The notes: generated from the letters alone by a model not told the origin. 64,000 nt of DNA from Lycium barbarum (GCF_019175385.1 NC_083339.1:79070307-79134306), one strand, 5' to 3'; shown: positions 1 to 11,517, counted from the first letter of the stretch. Numbers and translations: made by a program.

Positions 1-1503
1 TGATTTCTGGGTCAACTTTGTGAGTGGTGCAAAAATAGAAGAAAAACCCTCAACAAATCTCCTGTAATAACCTGCTAAGCCCAGAAAGCTACAAATATCT
101 GTAGGGGTTATGGGCCTTGGCCAAGTCTTCACGTCCTCAATCTTTTGATTATCCACTCGAATACCATCGGATGCACCAATATACCCCAAGAATGCCACTG
201 AGTTCAACCAGAACTCACATTTGGAAAACTTTGCAAACAACTCTCGAGTTCGAAGAACTCTAAGGACAGTACGCAAATGATCCGCATGTTCTGTCTCGGA
301 TCTAGAATACACCAAGATATCGTCGATGAATACAATCACGAATAGATCTAGGAAGCGCCTGAATACATTATTCATCAAATCCATAAATACTGTCGGTGCA
401 TTAGTTAGCCCAAATGACATTACCCGGAACTCAAAATGACCATATCTTGTTCTGAAGGCTGTCTTAGGGATATCTTTCTCCCTAACTCTCACTTGGTGAT
501 ACCCGGATCTCAAATCTATCTTTGAAAACCATTTGGCACCTTGTAATTGATCAAATAAGTCATTAATCCTCGGAAGAGGATATTTAATCTTAATCGTCAC
601 CTTATTCAATTGACGATAATTAATGCACATTCTCAAGAAGCCATCTTTCTTTCGGACAAACGATACGGGTGCCCCCCACGGGGATGAACTGGGTCTAATA
701 AAGCCCTTCTCAAGCAAGTCTTTCAACTGCTCTTTCAACTCTTTCAATTCCGCGGGAGCCATTCTATAAGGAGGAATAGATATAGGCTTAGTGCCTGGCA
801 ACACATCAATGGCAAAATCAATCTCTCGCTCGGAAGGAAGGCCTGGAAGCTCTTCCGAGAACACATCCGGAAATTTATTTACTACAGGAACTGACTGAAG
901 AGTTGGCGATTCTGCTTCTACATCTTGAACCCGAACTAGATGATAAATGCAACCTTTCATGATAATTTTCCTTGCCTTTAGATAGGAAATAAACCTACCT
1001 TTTGGTGACGCCGTATTCCCTTTCCATGCTAAGACTGTTTCTCCCAGAAATTGGAAATGAACCATTTTCATTCTACAATCAACATTGGCATAGCAAGAAG
1101 CTAACCAATCCATGCCCATAATAACATCGAAATCCACCATTTCTAACTCGTGCAAGTCAATCATAGTACGACGATCACAAATCACAATTACACAATTTCT
1201 ATATACTCGACTAGCTATTACCGCTTCACCAACGAGTGTGGACACCTCAAAAGGTTTGATCGACTCTGGTTCGATTCTAAATCGACCCGCAACATACGGA
1301 GTAACATATGAAAATGTGGAGCCCGGATCAATCAAAGCATATACATCATGAGAAAATACCGATAATATACATGTGACCACATCAGGAGAAGACTCAAGAT
1401 CTTGGCGCCCAGCCAAAGCATAAACACGGTGCTGAGGACCGCTAGAACTGGGAACTCTCCCTCTGCCTCTACCATGGCCGACTGGTGCATGTGAACCTAG
1501 CCC
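1..1503 (-). pseudogene. Element L pol: protease and reverse transcriptase (partial)
   Basis: This continues the gag frame of L without a stop down to the window edge. The aspartic protease region has the active-site-like string [12 protein letters not shown] (about 1348-1313). The RT follows: a proline-rich entry ending SSPWGAP (about 665), [11 protein letters not shown] (about 633-600; relatives have CIDYRQ, so an aspartate has become asparagine), the finger/palm string [20 protein letters not shown], and the catalytic box FIDDILVYS (about 330-304) with both aspartates kept. The frame ends in the RT connection region (GLAGYYRRF). In life this polyprotein would copy element RNA into cDNA inside virus-like particles. 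The stretch shown is one of the best-preserved pol segments in the window. It is called a pseudogene because the upstream gag carries stops. Confidence 0.88.
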
Positions 1504-2735
1504 CATAGGGCGTACAGACGCTGAAGATTCGGCTACCGACCCTGAAGGCTGGGTCCTACCTCTACCATGAACTGAAGGGCAATCACGCATGATATCGCCT
1601 GGTCGACCACATGAATAGCAAACATTTGAACCCAATCGGCATCGACCCCAATGCAACTTCCCACACTAGGAACATCGTGGTACGGGTGGCTTTGCCTGAC
1701 CCGAATCATCTCTGAACTGAGACCCCGAAAAACTCTGACTCGGCCCGGAACGAGTAGATCTATCGAATCTCTGGCCGGAAAATCGTGGAGGTGCACTAGT
1801 CATAGAATAGCCTGAGTTCCTAGAAATCTACTGTCTGTACCCACCTCTGAACTCACTCATCGGACCTGAAGATCTAGCCCTCTTGCTATGACCCCTATCC
1901 TGCTCGCGTTCACTTCTCTGCTGTTGTAAACTTTCTTCTAAGTTTTGAGCATGAGCCTGAATGCGTGCAATATCCATATTGTCCTGAAGGGACGCAGTCA
2001 AACACCTATCCATCAAATGTGGCCCTAGGCCCTTCACAAATCGGTGTACTCTGTCACCCATATCCGCTACCATGGCCGAAGCATACCTAGCCAAGGAATT
2101 GAAGCGGTGACTGTACTCTAAAGCACTCATGCTACCTTGCCTCAAGTTTAAGAATTTATCGGCTCTGGCTCGCCGAACTTCTGGTGGCATGTAATGTCGG
2201 AGGAAAGAATCAACAAACTCTTGCCATACCGGGGGAGGTGCATTGACCCCACGTGAAGCCATCAAAACCGTGTACCATTGGATCGAGACATCTCTCAATC
2301 TGTATGATGCTAACTCCACCGATTCAGTGTCCGAAGCATGTATCAATCGAAGCGTCCTCAACATACCATTAATGAAGTCCTGAGGGTCCTCCTCTAGCTT
2401 TGATCTAAAGAATTCCAGAGGGTTTAAGGTAATGAAGTCACGGGCCCTTGAACTAACAGCCCTATCACCCTGCCATATACTTTGCCGCTGAGTCTGGGCA
2501 GCAACCAACTGAGTAAGCAAATGTATGGCCTCTTTTACATCTTGCCCTGAGGTGCTGGAGCTGGGGATGAGGCTCCCTCACGCTCCTTTAATATAGGCAC
2601 TGAACGGGAGGACTGAGATTGAGCCGCACTCCGAGACTCACTTTCCTCTACTACCGGTGGCGGTGCTTTTTCAACCCGCTTTTCTGCCACCGTCTTGCCC
2701 TTTTGGGCTGCTGTAGCCTTTCTCTTTACAGGCAT
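1504..2735 (-). pseudogene. Element L gag with zinc knuckle (two amber stops, one 5' frameshift)
   Basis: The start codon at 2735 opens MPVKRKATAAQKGK, a lysine-rich N-terminus shared with the gag of A and B. A small deletion near 2540 (a Pro/Ala-rich linker present in A is shortened) shifts the frame. The capsid-like domain (LNPLEFFRSK through YSHRFNSLARYASAMVADMGDRVHRFVKGLGPHL) then runs open from 2520 to 1831. In-frame TAG codons at 1828-1830 and 1666-1668 both sit where relatives have CAG. The nucleocapsid knuckle reads [14 protein letters not shown], with the zinc-binding histidine replaced by aspartate, so RNA binding would be impaired even after readthrough. Apart from the early frameshift, gag and pol share one frame, as expected for a chromovirus with a single polyprotein. 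Confidence 0.87.
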
Positions 2736-2929
2736 CTCTGAAATACACAACACACGGTTAAAGAAAAATAAGTTCTTATGTCATAGCTCTATCGCACAAT
2801 TCTTATGAAGAAAGAAGGTCATTTATTCCTAAAATGCCCGCAACTTCTTGTCTATAAGTGTGGCGCGCAACACACCCATAACCAAGACTCTACTAGACAC
2901 GACTCGTAGACACACCCTAGGACTGAACT

Positions 2930-2941
2930 GCTCTGATACCA
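2930..2941 (-). other. Primer-binding site of element L (tRNA-iMet)
   Basis: On the minus strand this reads TGGTATCAGAGC, the complement of the 3' end of plant initiator tRNA-Met. It lies five bases after the LTR terminus. This would prime minus-strand cDNA synthesis. It is a perfect copy; the equivalents in A, B and C each carry mismatches. Confidence 0.9.
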
Positions 2942-4323
2942 CTTTTTGTCACGACCCGACTAGAGGGGCCACGACGAGCACCCGGTGCTATCCCACCTGA
3001 GCACCGCTTGGCTTACATTTACACATACATCTAGGTGAGCCACATAACTAAGCATATAATTCTATTCATTCATCATGCTAGTCCCATTGGACAACAATGC
3101 CTTTTTATCAACATTGGCGTCTATGCCACATCAATGTACATGAGCCGACAAGACTATCAAAATGATATACAAAATATGGATCGACAAGGCCAAGCATATC
3201 TAACCATATACACATGTCTATGAGCCTCTAAAGAGAGTAAAACATATCATATAGGCGGGACAGGACCCCGCTATGCCCATAATTATGTACACAAAAGAAT
3301 AAGTACCCAAAAGCTATAGCTCCGAATGAAGTGGAGCTCTGCTATGTAGTCCCTGAGAATGTAGCTATGGATCAAGTTTGTTTCCCTGTGCACCTGCGGG
3401 CACGACACAACGTCCACAAACAAAAGGACGTCAGTACGAGGAATGTACTCAGTATGTAAAGCATGATCAATATCAACATAGAATCATAATGTATAGCATA
3501 AGAAACAGCATAAGGTGGGAGATAGTAATATCATCATGGGCACTTAATTGCATTACATAGGATCTTTCCATTTCGCTTACGTGATTGGGTACATACATCC
3601 GTATCCGTATCCATATTCATATCCGTACTCATTTACGTATACTTATTCACATTCATATCATGTACATACTCTTATCCGTAATCGTATCATATTCGTATTC
3701 ATTCCCATATATATATCATATACATCATCATATCATATACATAGCATTTACATAGCATACCCGACCATGAAGGATCGGTGTTTCATACATACTTGGCCAA
3801 CCAAGGCCCAAGGTTACACATACCTGGCCCTACCCAAGGTTACATATACCTGTCCCTACCAAGGCGTCAGAGTTATCCGTACCATCTGCAGAGGTGTGCG
3901 CGCGTTACATAATCATATACATACTTACTTACATATCCTACCCGGCCTCATAAGCTCGGGGTTCCATAATACCTATACATAGAAACATATACATAATAGC
4001 TCATAGGCATCTCTACTACTAACATCATTATCATCATCGTCATTATAATCGTCATCGATATCATTATCACTATTATCGTCATTCATCACATCTATCTTTA
4101 TAGGCTTACTCGTCAACCGAGAAATTTAGTACAATCGTAGCGTATCAAGCATCGTGAGCTTACTAGCTCGGAAGATCAAATCATTTGAAGAAATCATAGT
4201 CTTATAGAAGATATAGACGTTTGGCCAGAGAACCATGCCTTATGAAAGAAGGGTTAGCCTTACATACCTTTCTGTTCAACTATTTACCACCTGCACGTTC
4301 TCCTTCAATGCTCGCGTTTCTAC

Positions 4324-4767
4324 CTTCATTGAAGTCATACTATCATTAGAAATTAATAACTAGCATACATGACTAAAGCTAGAGAAAATCGGACAACATC
4401 TCCTTTATTTATACGACATTCCTCCATAACGTATATCAACTCCCAAACATCAATAATACATTCACAATATCATAACATTAGCCATTATTCGTCCGCAGTA
4501 TCCACATTTCTCGATTCACTTTCAATTACTCATATCCATGGCTATAACACATGACTACGTTCATTCACATACATTGCCTATCCCATGTTCTCAACATCAT
4601 TTATAACATACGTACATCACAACACATCAAGAATCGTGGCTCAATTCAAACTATTACCTAAAATGGCACTATTCCACATTCATGACCCATTTTTCTATAT
4701 CCTTCTACAATCCGAGCATTTCAACTCTCAAATACCTTAAACAACATAGAAATACCATAAATCTTAC
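4324..4767 (-). other. Intron-like segment in the L LTR leader
   Basis: On the minus strand this 444-nt segment is bounded by TAAG|GTAAGAT and GAAG|GTAGAAACG. The same boundaries recur in A, B (3' LTR) and D with nearly equal length. The flanking 56-nt exon-like piece (4268-4323) ends in a second donor, and TTTCAG occurs two bases before the gag ATG (acceptor ending at 2738). Splicing is inferred from sequence only. Confidence 0.4.
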
Positions 4768-5030
4768 CTTAGACGTTGTAGGAACAAGCCTTGGTTGATA
4801 ATGCTCCACTTGAGCAAAAACCCTAGTTTATCTTCCAATGGGATTTCTTGACTTGAATGATCTTTAATGGGTTTTCTTACACTTAATTCACTTAATTTAT
4901 GTTGTTGATCACCAATAACCCTTGAATTCTTGTGGAATAAATGTAGAGAGATGTTTTAGAAAGAAGGGGTGTGATATAGAAGTGAAATGAAATAAGACTT
5001 GGTCCCTCTATTAAATGATCCAAATCTGTC

Positions 5031-5182
5031 CCGACCGTACATACGGACCAACATACGGTCCGTATAATTTGTACGGGCCGTATGTTTGGCCGTATATTTG
5101 GTCCAGAAAGTTGGGACATTTTGGGCTTATTATACGGTTCCAAACATACGGACCGTATAATTTATACGGCCAGTATATTTGG
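5031..5182 (-). promoter_or_regulatory. ACGG-N-CCGT palindrome cluster in the L LTR
   Basis: Several odd-length palindromes occur close together, including ATACGGTCCGTAT at 5053-5065, TACGGGCCGTA at 5072-5082 and ATACGGACCGTAT at 5146-5158, with half-sites between. The position corresponds to U3 in the LTR. Function is unknown; binding by a dimeric factor or cruciform formation are possibilities. Confidence 0.6.
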
Positions 5183-5757
5183 CCGTATAATCCCCAGTGG
5201 TTCCGAAGTTCGTTTCGTCGACTCGTTTGATCTCCAATCCTTATGGAACCTTCTTAGCACTTGTTCAACACTTCAATACCAATCTAAGGGATGGTAAAAC
5301 TCTTTTCCACGACATCATTAAGTCCTCGTCAACTCGTTACTCGTATTTCCTTTCCGATACCTATCGTATGCCTTGCCTTCTCTTGGCCAACTTTCTCGTC
5401 TAACATCGGATGCCTTTGAAATCTCACTTAGGGTCATCAAATGTCATTTCTTACTTACGAAAATTTGGTATACTCGTACTCTTCACTAGTCTATTCACAC
5501 ATGCATCAACGGAAGATTTTCCGAAGTGTAACAAGATATCTCGTGCTAAGAACGCTCTTTGACTGAAGACTGAATTCGGATTGGTGAGTTCAAATTCACT
5601 TTCTTTTATCATTTTCTATAGTACAAAGATTTAATTGATTTCGTCTCCTTCTTTCTTTGTCTGATCTGGTAACTGGCATATCCAAAAAAATCCGAGCGTT
5701 TGGATTTCAAATGGAGTTTTGACCAAGAAATCCCGCCCAAAATCTTGGAATCCTAGC

Positions 5758-6057
5758 AAACCCTAAGCTCATCCTATAAATACTATCATTCGGAGTTCAT
5801 TTAGGATGAGTTCTTGGCCGCTACTTTTTCCTCTCCAAATATCCAAAAACAAAAATACTCTCTGTTTCATACTATTTATTTTTTAAAATATAAAATCCAA
5901 ATCAGGTTTCATTGCTCGTCTTCTCTCTTCTTAGATCTCTGTCGACTTCTTAGCTGCGGCAGAGATTTTTTTTTTTTGTATTGCTTTGTTCGTGAGCAAA
6001 GTTCGTAGTCCGGAGGATCTGAAAGACCCCTGCCTCTGTTCACTGCACCCGCAAAAG
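5758..6057 (+). promoter_or_regulatory. Orphan promoter and 5' leader-like sequence (telo-box plus TATA box)
   Basis: A telo-box AAACCCTAA (5758-5766) is followed by TATAAATA (5775-5782), then a CT-rich leader, and an exon-like end GCAAAAG|GTCAGTG at 6057/6058. In plants telo-boxes near TATA boxes are typical of genes for translation and growth, which often have leader introns. No coding exon follows, so this may be a detached or duplicated promoter, or a non-coding transcript. Confidence 0.35.
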
Positions 6058-6686
6058 GTCAGTGTCGATATCCCTCTTTGATGCTGTTAATACGCGATTT
6101 GATGCGTGTTTTTACCAACATGTGAAATAATAAGTTTGCTAGCCATGTTTCTGCTCTTAAAGGTTGAGTGTTAAAAATCTCTGTTTTAGTGTTGGAGTGA
6201 TATTTATTAAATGATTGTTATTTGATCCTCTTTGTTTTGAGTGCCGTACAAATCACATTGTATTCTTCTATGTGTTTAGAGAAAAAATGGAAATAAAATC
6301 TGATCCTTTTCGTAACTCTTTTGGTTGAAATCAGAGTGGTTGTTTAAAAAATAATCGTGTTTTAAGTTGTTCTTGCCTTAGTGGTATTATAATATGTTAA
6401 TGTAAATTTGATATTGGTGCGACACGATAGAATAATGTGTTTTGAGGTTTTCGGCAATCAAAATGGTCTCACAGGGATTTTATGGCCAAACAATGACGCT
6501 ATACGTTTTACTACTATGTTTTATTTCCGTTTTAATGCCTTTGGATCCTGTTTTGATTTCTTTACACCATATATGTCATTCTCTTGGGTTGTAGTATATT
6601 TTTATTCATTGATAAAGAAAGCTTATGTGTGTGTTTATTTTAAGACATAAAGAATGATTGAACTTATACACTGTTCTTTGTTTCAG
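6058..6686 (+). other. Possible leader intron
   Basis: The segment starts GTCAGTG after AAAAG, is T-rich and ends in TTCTTTGTTTCAG before CGGAAGTGG. Boundaries and base composition fit a plant GT-AG intron of 629 nt. No downstream open reading frame supports a protein-coding gene. Confidence 0.3.
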
Positions 6687-7990
6687 CGGAAGTGGTAGTG
6701 GAAACTATGTAATTTTAGGAGTAGTATTATTTATTTTGTCCAAGACTTCCTATAGTAGATGTTAGCTTTCCAGTGTTTGACCTATGGTAGTTATTTGTGA
6801 TCAATGGTAATCTCCCGTTTTAATGTTAATATACTGGATACTTAAATTTTACTAAGTGTTGTTTGAACTCTAAAGTTGTACATAGCTGTTGAGAATTTTG
6901 GTGTACTAGGCCAGTTGCAAATCCTTAGGTAATGAACTATACTTGCGTTGGTCATATTAATTGGATTTTCGTGTACTCTTAAATCTGTTTAAGTCACTTG
7001 CTCATTATGAAAAGGTGAAATTGTTCCTACTAATTTTTATGTTTTTCTCTCTTTTACATATACACTTTGGAGCAATGGAGTCTTAATTCGGGATTCTCTC
7101 AAAACTCGGATTCTTAAGCCAAGACTCTCCCGTTACCCAAGCATGGAGTCAATTCCACAGAGTTTCCTTTAAATGCATCAAATCTCCCAAGAGGAACGAG
7201 CGACTTTCGCTTCGGGCCTCCCATGGCAATCTTTCCTCTACCAATCATTCTATTCTTATTATTTTTGTTGACTTGTGTTCTTGTTATTTTTTTTTTTGAC
7301 TTGTGTATGTTTGGTTTATCCCAGTGGTTTAGGATAAATTTATAGTAGTTAATACAGGTTTTAGTTTTATCATTTAGACTATCCCCCTATTTATTATATT
7401 ATTAAGTAGAGTAGTATTTTCATCGCTTAAAAGAGTGGTAATATTTATATAAAAACTTGAGATGATAAATTTGACAGCAATTTTTGAAGCAGTCCTGTAC
7501 CCGTTGAAATATCTTAATGCACTATTTGAACTTGTGTATTCCTCAAATCTTATGTTACTCTTTGCTAAAAAAAAAACGTAGCTTTGGAGTAAGTGGATTA
7601 AAAGTGCCACTTATGGTTCTGAGATATTTTTAAAGGATAAGAACTTATTTGGAGACTTGCCTATGTTTTAAGCCAGCAACTTTTTATTTTTTAAAATCAC
7701 TTTGGTTCCATAACATTTTTAAAACTGCTCAAATGTATTTTTATAACAATGAAGGCTTAAGTCAATTTTATCTCTATTTGGTCATCATAAAAAATCCCAG
7801 GGACTTGTAAAAAAACAATTCACGTTTTGTTCTTCAGCTGAACTTCAAATTTGGCTATTGTTGTTCATATAATAATATTATAACTCATTTTTTTTTCTCA
7901 AACATTATTTTCTTATAATAATTATTATAACTTATCATTCCTCAAACATTTGTTCTTATAATAATATTAGTAACTTGTTTCTTAAACATT

Positions 7991-9250
7991 TTGATGTTGG
8001 AATAATCAACCTAAGTTTGGCCAGTTAACCGTAGTTAACGGATCTTAAAGGATGTTTAACCTCTTCCCTTTAGGATAACTAAGAACCCATATCTAGAATC
8101 ACATTAGTTAAGTAGACCATTAATCGGAGTTAATTTTTAGCATTTACTTAGTTAAAATAGGTGTCCTAATTCTCCTTTAAAATAATTAGGTGGCGACTCC
8201 TTAAGTTAAATAATTTAGGAATCACCAATATGTTGTACTCCGCTTTGACCCGGTTAAAATGGGATATAACAGCTTGGCGACTCCACCGGGGAAATTAGGT
8301 TCTTAACCATAACAAACTTAGGTTCATAATTAATTTGTTGGATGTTTTGGTTGTTTTTCTTTATTGCTGCTTTTACTACTTCTCTTATGTGCTTTTAAGT
8401 GGTTTTAATTATTTCTTTAATTATTTCTTTATGTGAATTTTTCTATGTAATAATATGTTACCGCTTTCTTTAACTGTCATTCCGTTCATATTTCCTCCAC
8501 TTTCGGAAATTCACACTATCACACGTACACGCGAGGTGTGTTTTGCGCACCCGCAAATTTCTTTCAAAATCCCAAATTTTAGGAAAGTTGGCATATGTGC
8601 GGGGTGTCCGAATTTCCGTGTGACCGCGTAGCCTTCTCACTCGAGCAGTCCACTCGAGAACCTTGAGTCTAGTCAACCAAATCTTAGAAAAAACCTAGGA
8701 TAGAGCTAAAACAACACCTTTTTCCTAAGGGCATGCATCATTAAACTTAGGAGGCTTAATATCCTTGGTATATTAAGTCCATTAGTAAACCTTACTCAAA
8801 TGTCCAAGTGGGTTCCTGACCCCAAGCGATGCTTATCATATTATGTGTGCATTATTTGAAGGTTGATTGTGCCAAAATATGGACCATTGTTCTAAATTAA
8901 TTAAACTTTAGGAGGGCGGATTGACTAACCTTTCGTGATGCAGATAGCCATGGAGATTGCAAGCTTTGGTAGAAAAAAAAAATCGCCTTGGCACACATTA
9001 TCAATGGAGGAAAATGTTTGGACGTGACGAAGAAGTGCACTTAGCTTACGTAGATTAGGTGATATTTCTATTGTATTTCGATTGGCATGTAATAAAACTT
9101 GGAGTTATTCTTGTACTTCATTTTGGGAATAAACTTGTTTAATTAATTAAAGAGCAATGAGATGACATATAATGTCACATTCATCTTTCCAATACACGCT
9201 AGGCCCACCTCTGGCATAAAGAGGTCCCTTGCATATTAGGACGCGTTATT
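7991..9250 (+). mobile_element. Possible remnant of a Tat/Ogre-like LTR element (LTR end plus primer site)
   Basis: A sequence ending ATATAACA at about 8271 is followed after a short spacer by TGGCGACTCCACCGGGGA (8275-8292). This resembles the tRNA-Arg-type primer site used by plant Tat/Ogre elements (recalled knowledge). No gag or pol frame follows. The downstream stretch to about 9250 is diverged and non-coding. The LTR start near 7991 is a guess. Confidence 0.3.
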
Positions 9251-9487
9251 GTTATTTAATGTTCTTGTGTTATAAACTTTTTAAGTCGTTTGTTTGCTTA
9301 CTTGAATTTATTTGCAATATTCTCTTACTTGAATTTATTTGCGATATGCTTTTACTTAGATATTTTACTAACATTATCTTTGTTTCACTTACTTTCAGAA
9401 GAAAAAAATTACATTCATATTTACTTATCTCTTTATTTTGATTGCATATTGTCTTTTATTTTATGAAATAAAATGATAATCAAATAA

Positions 9488-9955
9488 TTTCGCGCTTACC
9501 GCACACATGATTCCTCCAAGAAAATTCTTGGAAAAATTCATAACCCAAGAAAAGACTATGAAATTTACCCTCTCCCAATGATTCCACATTACTTCTGGAA
9601 ACTTATCCTTACTACAAGTATCATCAACCATGCCTAACTTATTTCTACCTAGTAGAAACAACCTCATTGACCTAAAGTAGATAGAGTAGTTTCCGATACC
9701 TGTTAATTGAATTGAAATAACTTGAATACCACTCACATCAAATGGAGACAAGAAAAGTGGATGGTTGTAATCTATTCCTGGAGCCTGAGTTGAGGTGTGA
9801 TTCCCAGAATTGTCACCAGTTTGTTATTCGGGTGGTATACATCCATTCACTCGTGGATTGGAATTCATTGTATTAGGAATACCATTCAGGAAAGTATTGG
9901 TTTCATTCCCAACACCAACACCAGATGCAGAAACACCATTACCATTGAGATCCAT
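9488..9955 (-). pseudogene. Ty1/copia gag, N-terminal fragment
   Basis: The frame opens at the ATG at 9955 with MDLNGNGVSASGVGVGNE, a Gly/Asn-rich head. It then has one in-frame TAA, and continues into HPLFLSPFDVSGIQVISIQL, NYSIYFRSMRLFLLGRNKLG and FPEVMWNHWERVNFIVFSWV. These strings match the N-terminal copia gag domain (Retrotran_gag_3/UBN2 type) that packages element RNA. The match ends at GGIMCAV, well before the CCHC knuckle, so the gene is 3'-truncated. The leader places it directly downstream of the LTR in the same orientation. Confidence 0.75.
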
Positions 9956-10076
9956 TTTTCAGAGTTGATTTTTTCAAACAAAACTTAATCGCGGAAGCAA
10001 AAACACAATTTCTTGAATGAATACAAATCAGAAGAAATACACAGATTGCAATCTTAGATCGATTACTGTGATACCA

Positions 10077-10393
10077 TGTTGTAATATGAGATTATACTAA
10101 TCTCATTGATGAACACAAATAAACTATGACAGTAGGTTAAAGAAAGGGAATGAGGAAGAGGAAGAGGAAGATTTGAACCAGTCGAGTAGAAAGATAGAGA
10201 GATTGAAGAAGAAAGGAAGTTATTCTCATTGATTGTGGTAATCTTTACAATGTACAAAGAGTGATATTTATAATCTCTACTATCTAAGAAGCTAGTTATA
10301 ACTAACTTCATGAAATGAACTACCTAACTACTTCAACTAACTTGGACAGTCTAAAAACACCAAACTGCCTCTAAGTACTAATATCATTTAACA
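10077..10393 (-). repeat. 5' LTR of the truncated copia element (317 bp)
   Basis: The minus strand starts TGTTAAATG and ends TTACAACA, with the primer site immediately following. The size is normal for small copia LTRs. The exact 5' boundary is inferred from the TG dinucleotide only. Confidence 0.6.
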
Positions 10394-10925
10394 TATTTTC
10401 GATCTTAAGAACTATATTCTTTTTTTTGTGGAAGTAAAAGGAAAACACTTAAAATTAGTTAAAATTCTCTTCAAGATTCCTCAATAGTCTCGCACTGACA
10501 ATATTTTCATTAAAATCAATGGGGTACATGTTGATTTATAAAAAGAAAAAAAGTTAGAAATATTAAAAGCTGAAAACGTGGCAGATGAAAATGGATGGGA
10601 CCACGTTGATGCAATTTTTGATCTTACAATTCTAAGTTCAAGGGAATGAGTGGAGAGAGTAGAAAAAAGATCCAAAGAGTTATAGAACAGAGAAAGAGGA
10701 GGGGGGGGGGGGGGGGGGGATTTATGAGGTGCAAAAAATTAAAAAGAAGCAAAAAAAAAAAAAAAAAACTGAAAATTAGGACGGTAACATATTAATAACA
10801 GGCTATTTCCAGTAAACATTACCCGACTGTGTGGAAAGGATATATATATATATATATTGGCACTACATGAAATCATTTACAATTTTTGGCGAGAAATGGA
10901 AGTCTGCTAAGCATGCTAAATAGTA
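10394..10925. other. AT-rich spacer with homopolymer tracts
   Basis: No gene seen. It holds a run of 19 G (10701-10719), an A run of about 18 (from 10751), and a short TA repeat (about 10841-10857). Confidence 0.6.
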
Positions 10926-11142
10926 TTCCCTCCGTCCCAAAAAGATTGTCTTAGTTTAATTTGGCATGAAATTTAACAAATAAAGAAAGACTTTTGAAAT
11001 GTATAGTAAAAAACAAGCCTTAGATTTTTGTGTGACTATAAATCACCTCATAAAATTAAATTGTTTCTAAATATAGAAATGTGTCAATATTTTTGGACAA
11101 ACTAATAAGGAAAGTAAGATAATCTTTTCGGGTCGGAGGGAG
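10926..11142. mobile_element. Stowaway-like MITE (217 bp)
   Basis: The ends are inverted: the left begins TTCCCTCCGTCCCAAAAAG and the right ends CTTTTCGGGTCGGAGGGAG. Both sides are flanked by TA (10924-10925 and 11143-11144), the target duplication of Tc1/mariner-derived Stowaway elements. The CTCCCTCCGTCCC terminus is a well-known Stowaway hallmark. No transposase is encoded, so any mobility needed a mariner transposase in trans. Confidence 0.88.
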
Positions 11143-11517
11143 TACTAGTTTAATAAAAAAAGGATAAATATGATTCGTAAAAAATAAGTTTGAGACAGTG
11201 AGGTGACATGCCACGTGGTGTCCACCTTACAAAAATGTCAGTCCACGTAGGATTTGGGATCTACTTCTAATAGTCTTGACAGAGGAGGGGTATATTTGAG
11301 TCTCTTGGGTAACGTCAAGGGTATATTTGTACCAAAAATATAAAGCTAAAATTGATCCTTTTCACATAGTATAGGAGCAAATTAATTTGACCCTTTTATC
11401 TTATATAAAAGGATATCCATATTTTCAATTTTTATAAAAAAAAAGTTAGCAGGGATGAATTTTTTGGGATAATTACATAGACTTCCTATATCAAGAGTTC
11501 AAGACCCAAAATCACCT
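11143..11517. other. Spacer without recognisable feature
   Basis: No coding frame, RNA gene or element terminus seen. Confidence 0.5.

Larger units (their letters stand above)
1..5533 (-). mobile_element. Element L: Ty3/gypsy chromovirus (Tekay/Del-like), 5' part, cut by left edge
   Basis: Minus-strand LTR retrotransposon. From its 5' end (right) to left it shows a 2.6 kb LTR, a perfect 12-nt tRNA-iMet primer-binding site, gag, a CCHC region, protease and reverse transcriptase. RNase H, integrase and the 3' LTR lie beyond position 1. The LTR begins TGTTACAC and ends GTGACA, the pattern seen in the other chromoviruses here. Its LTR start resembles that of element B more than that of A, so L and B look like sister subfamilies. 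The TSD cannot be checked because the other end is missing. Assignment to the Tekay/Del clade is inferred from close likeness to A and B, which carry a C-terminal chromodomain-like segment. Confidence 0.93.
2947..5533 (-). repeat. 5' LTR of element L (2587 bp)
   Basis: The minus strand begins TGTTACAC at 5533 and ends GTCGTGACA at 2947. Reading in the element's direction it contains the U3 palindrome cluster (5031-5182), a splice-donor-like AAG|GTAAG (4767), a short exon-like segment (4268-4323), a second donor AAG|GTATGTAAGG (4267), a low-complexity tract built on ATACGGATATGG-like hexamers (about 3596-3720), and the conserved stem-loop (about 3429-3465). Open reading frames on the plus strand of the hexamer tract are repeat artefacts. 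Confidence 0.9.
5534..7990. other. Non-coding region without a recognisable gene
   Basis: AT-rich sequence with many T runs and no sustained reading frame. It contains the promoter/leader-like stretch annotated separately. Short richer patches, such as 7080-7230, do not translate into anything I recognise. Confidence 0.6.
9461..10393 (-). mobile_element. Truncated Ty1/copia retrotransposon, 5' LTR plus start of gag
   Basis: Reading on the minus strand there is an LTR (10393 to 10077, TGTTAAAT...CAACA), an iMet-type primer site TGGTATCA directly after it (10076-10069), an untranslated leader, and the N-terminal part of a copia gag. The element stops abruptly near 9488 in the gag domain. Protease, integrase and RT are absent and no second LTR is seen. 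Confidence 0.78.

Noticed and set aside
2930..2941. tRNA-Met-like string, also at 31331, 47752 and 59087
   Set aside because: Only the 12-nt primer-binding complement is present. No cloverleaf is seen, so these are not tRNA genes.
3548..3982. 144-residue Tyr/Pro/His/Ser-rich reading frame on the plus strand, with similar frames at 30307-30681 and 36925-37302 on the minus strand
   Set aside because: They are antisense translations of a low-complexity hexamer tract in LTRs. Similarity among them reflects LTR homology, not protein selection.
5015..5297. Overlapping frames rich in YGP/RT repeats
   Set aside because: They are translations of the palindrome cluster in the L LTR.
7080..7230. A GC-richer patch with short open stretches, considered as a gene exon
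   Set aside because: No recognisable protein, no splice context and no neighbouring exon.
9229..9441. 70-residue Leu/Phe/Cys-rich frame
   Set aside because: T-rich spacer translation without any supporting feature.
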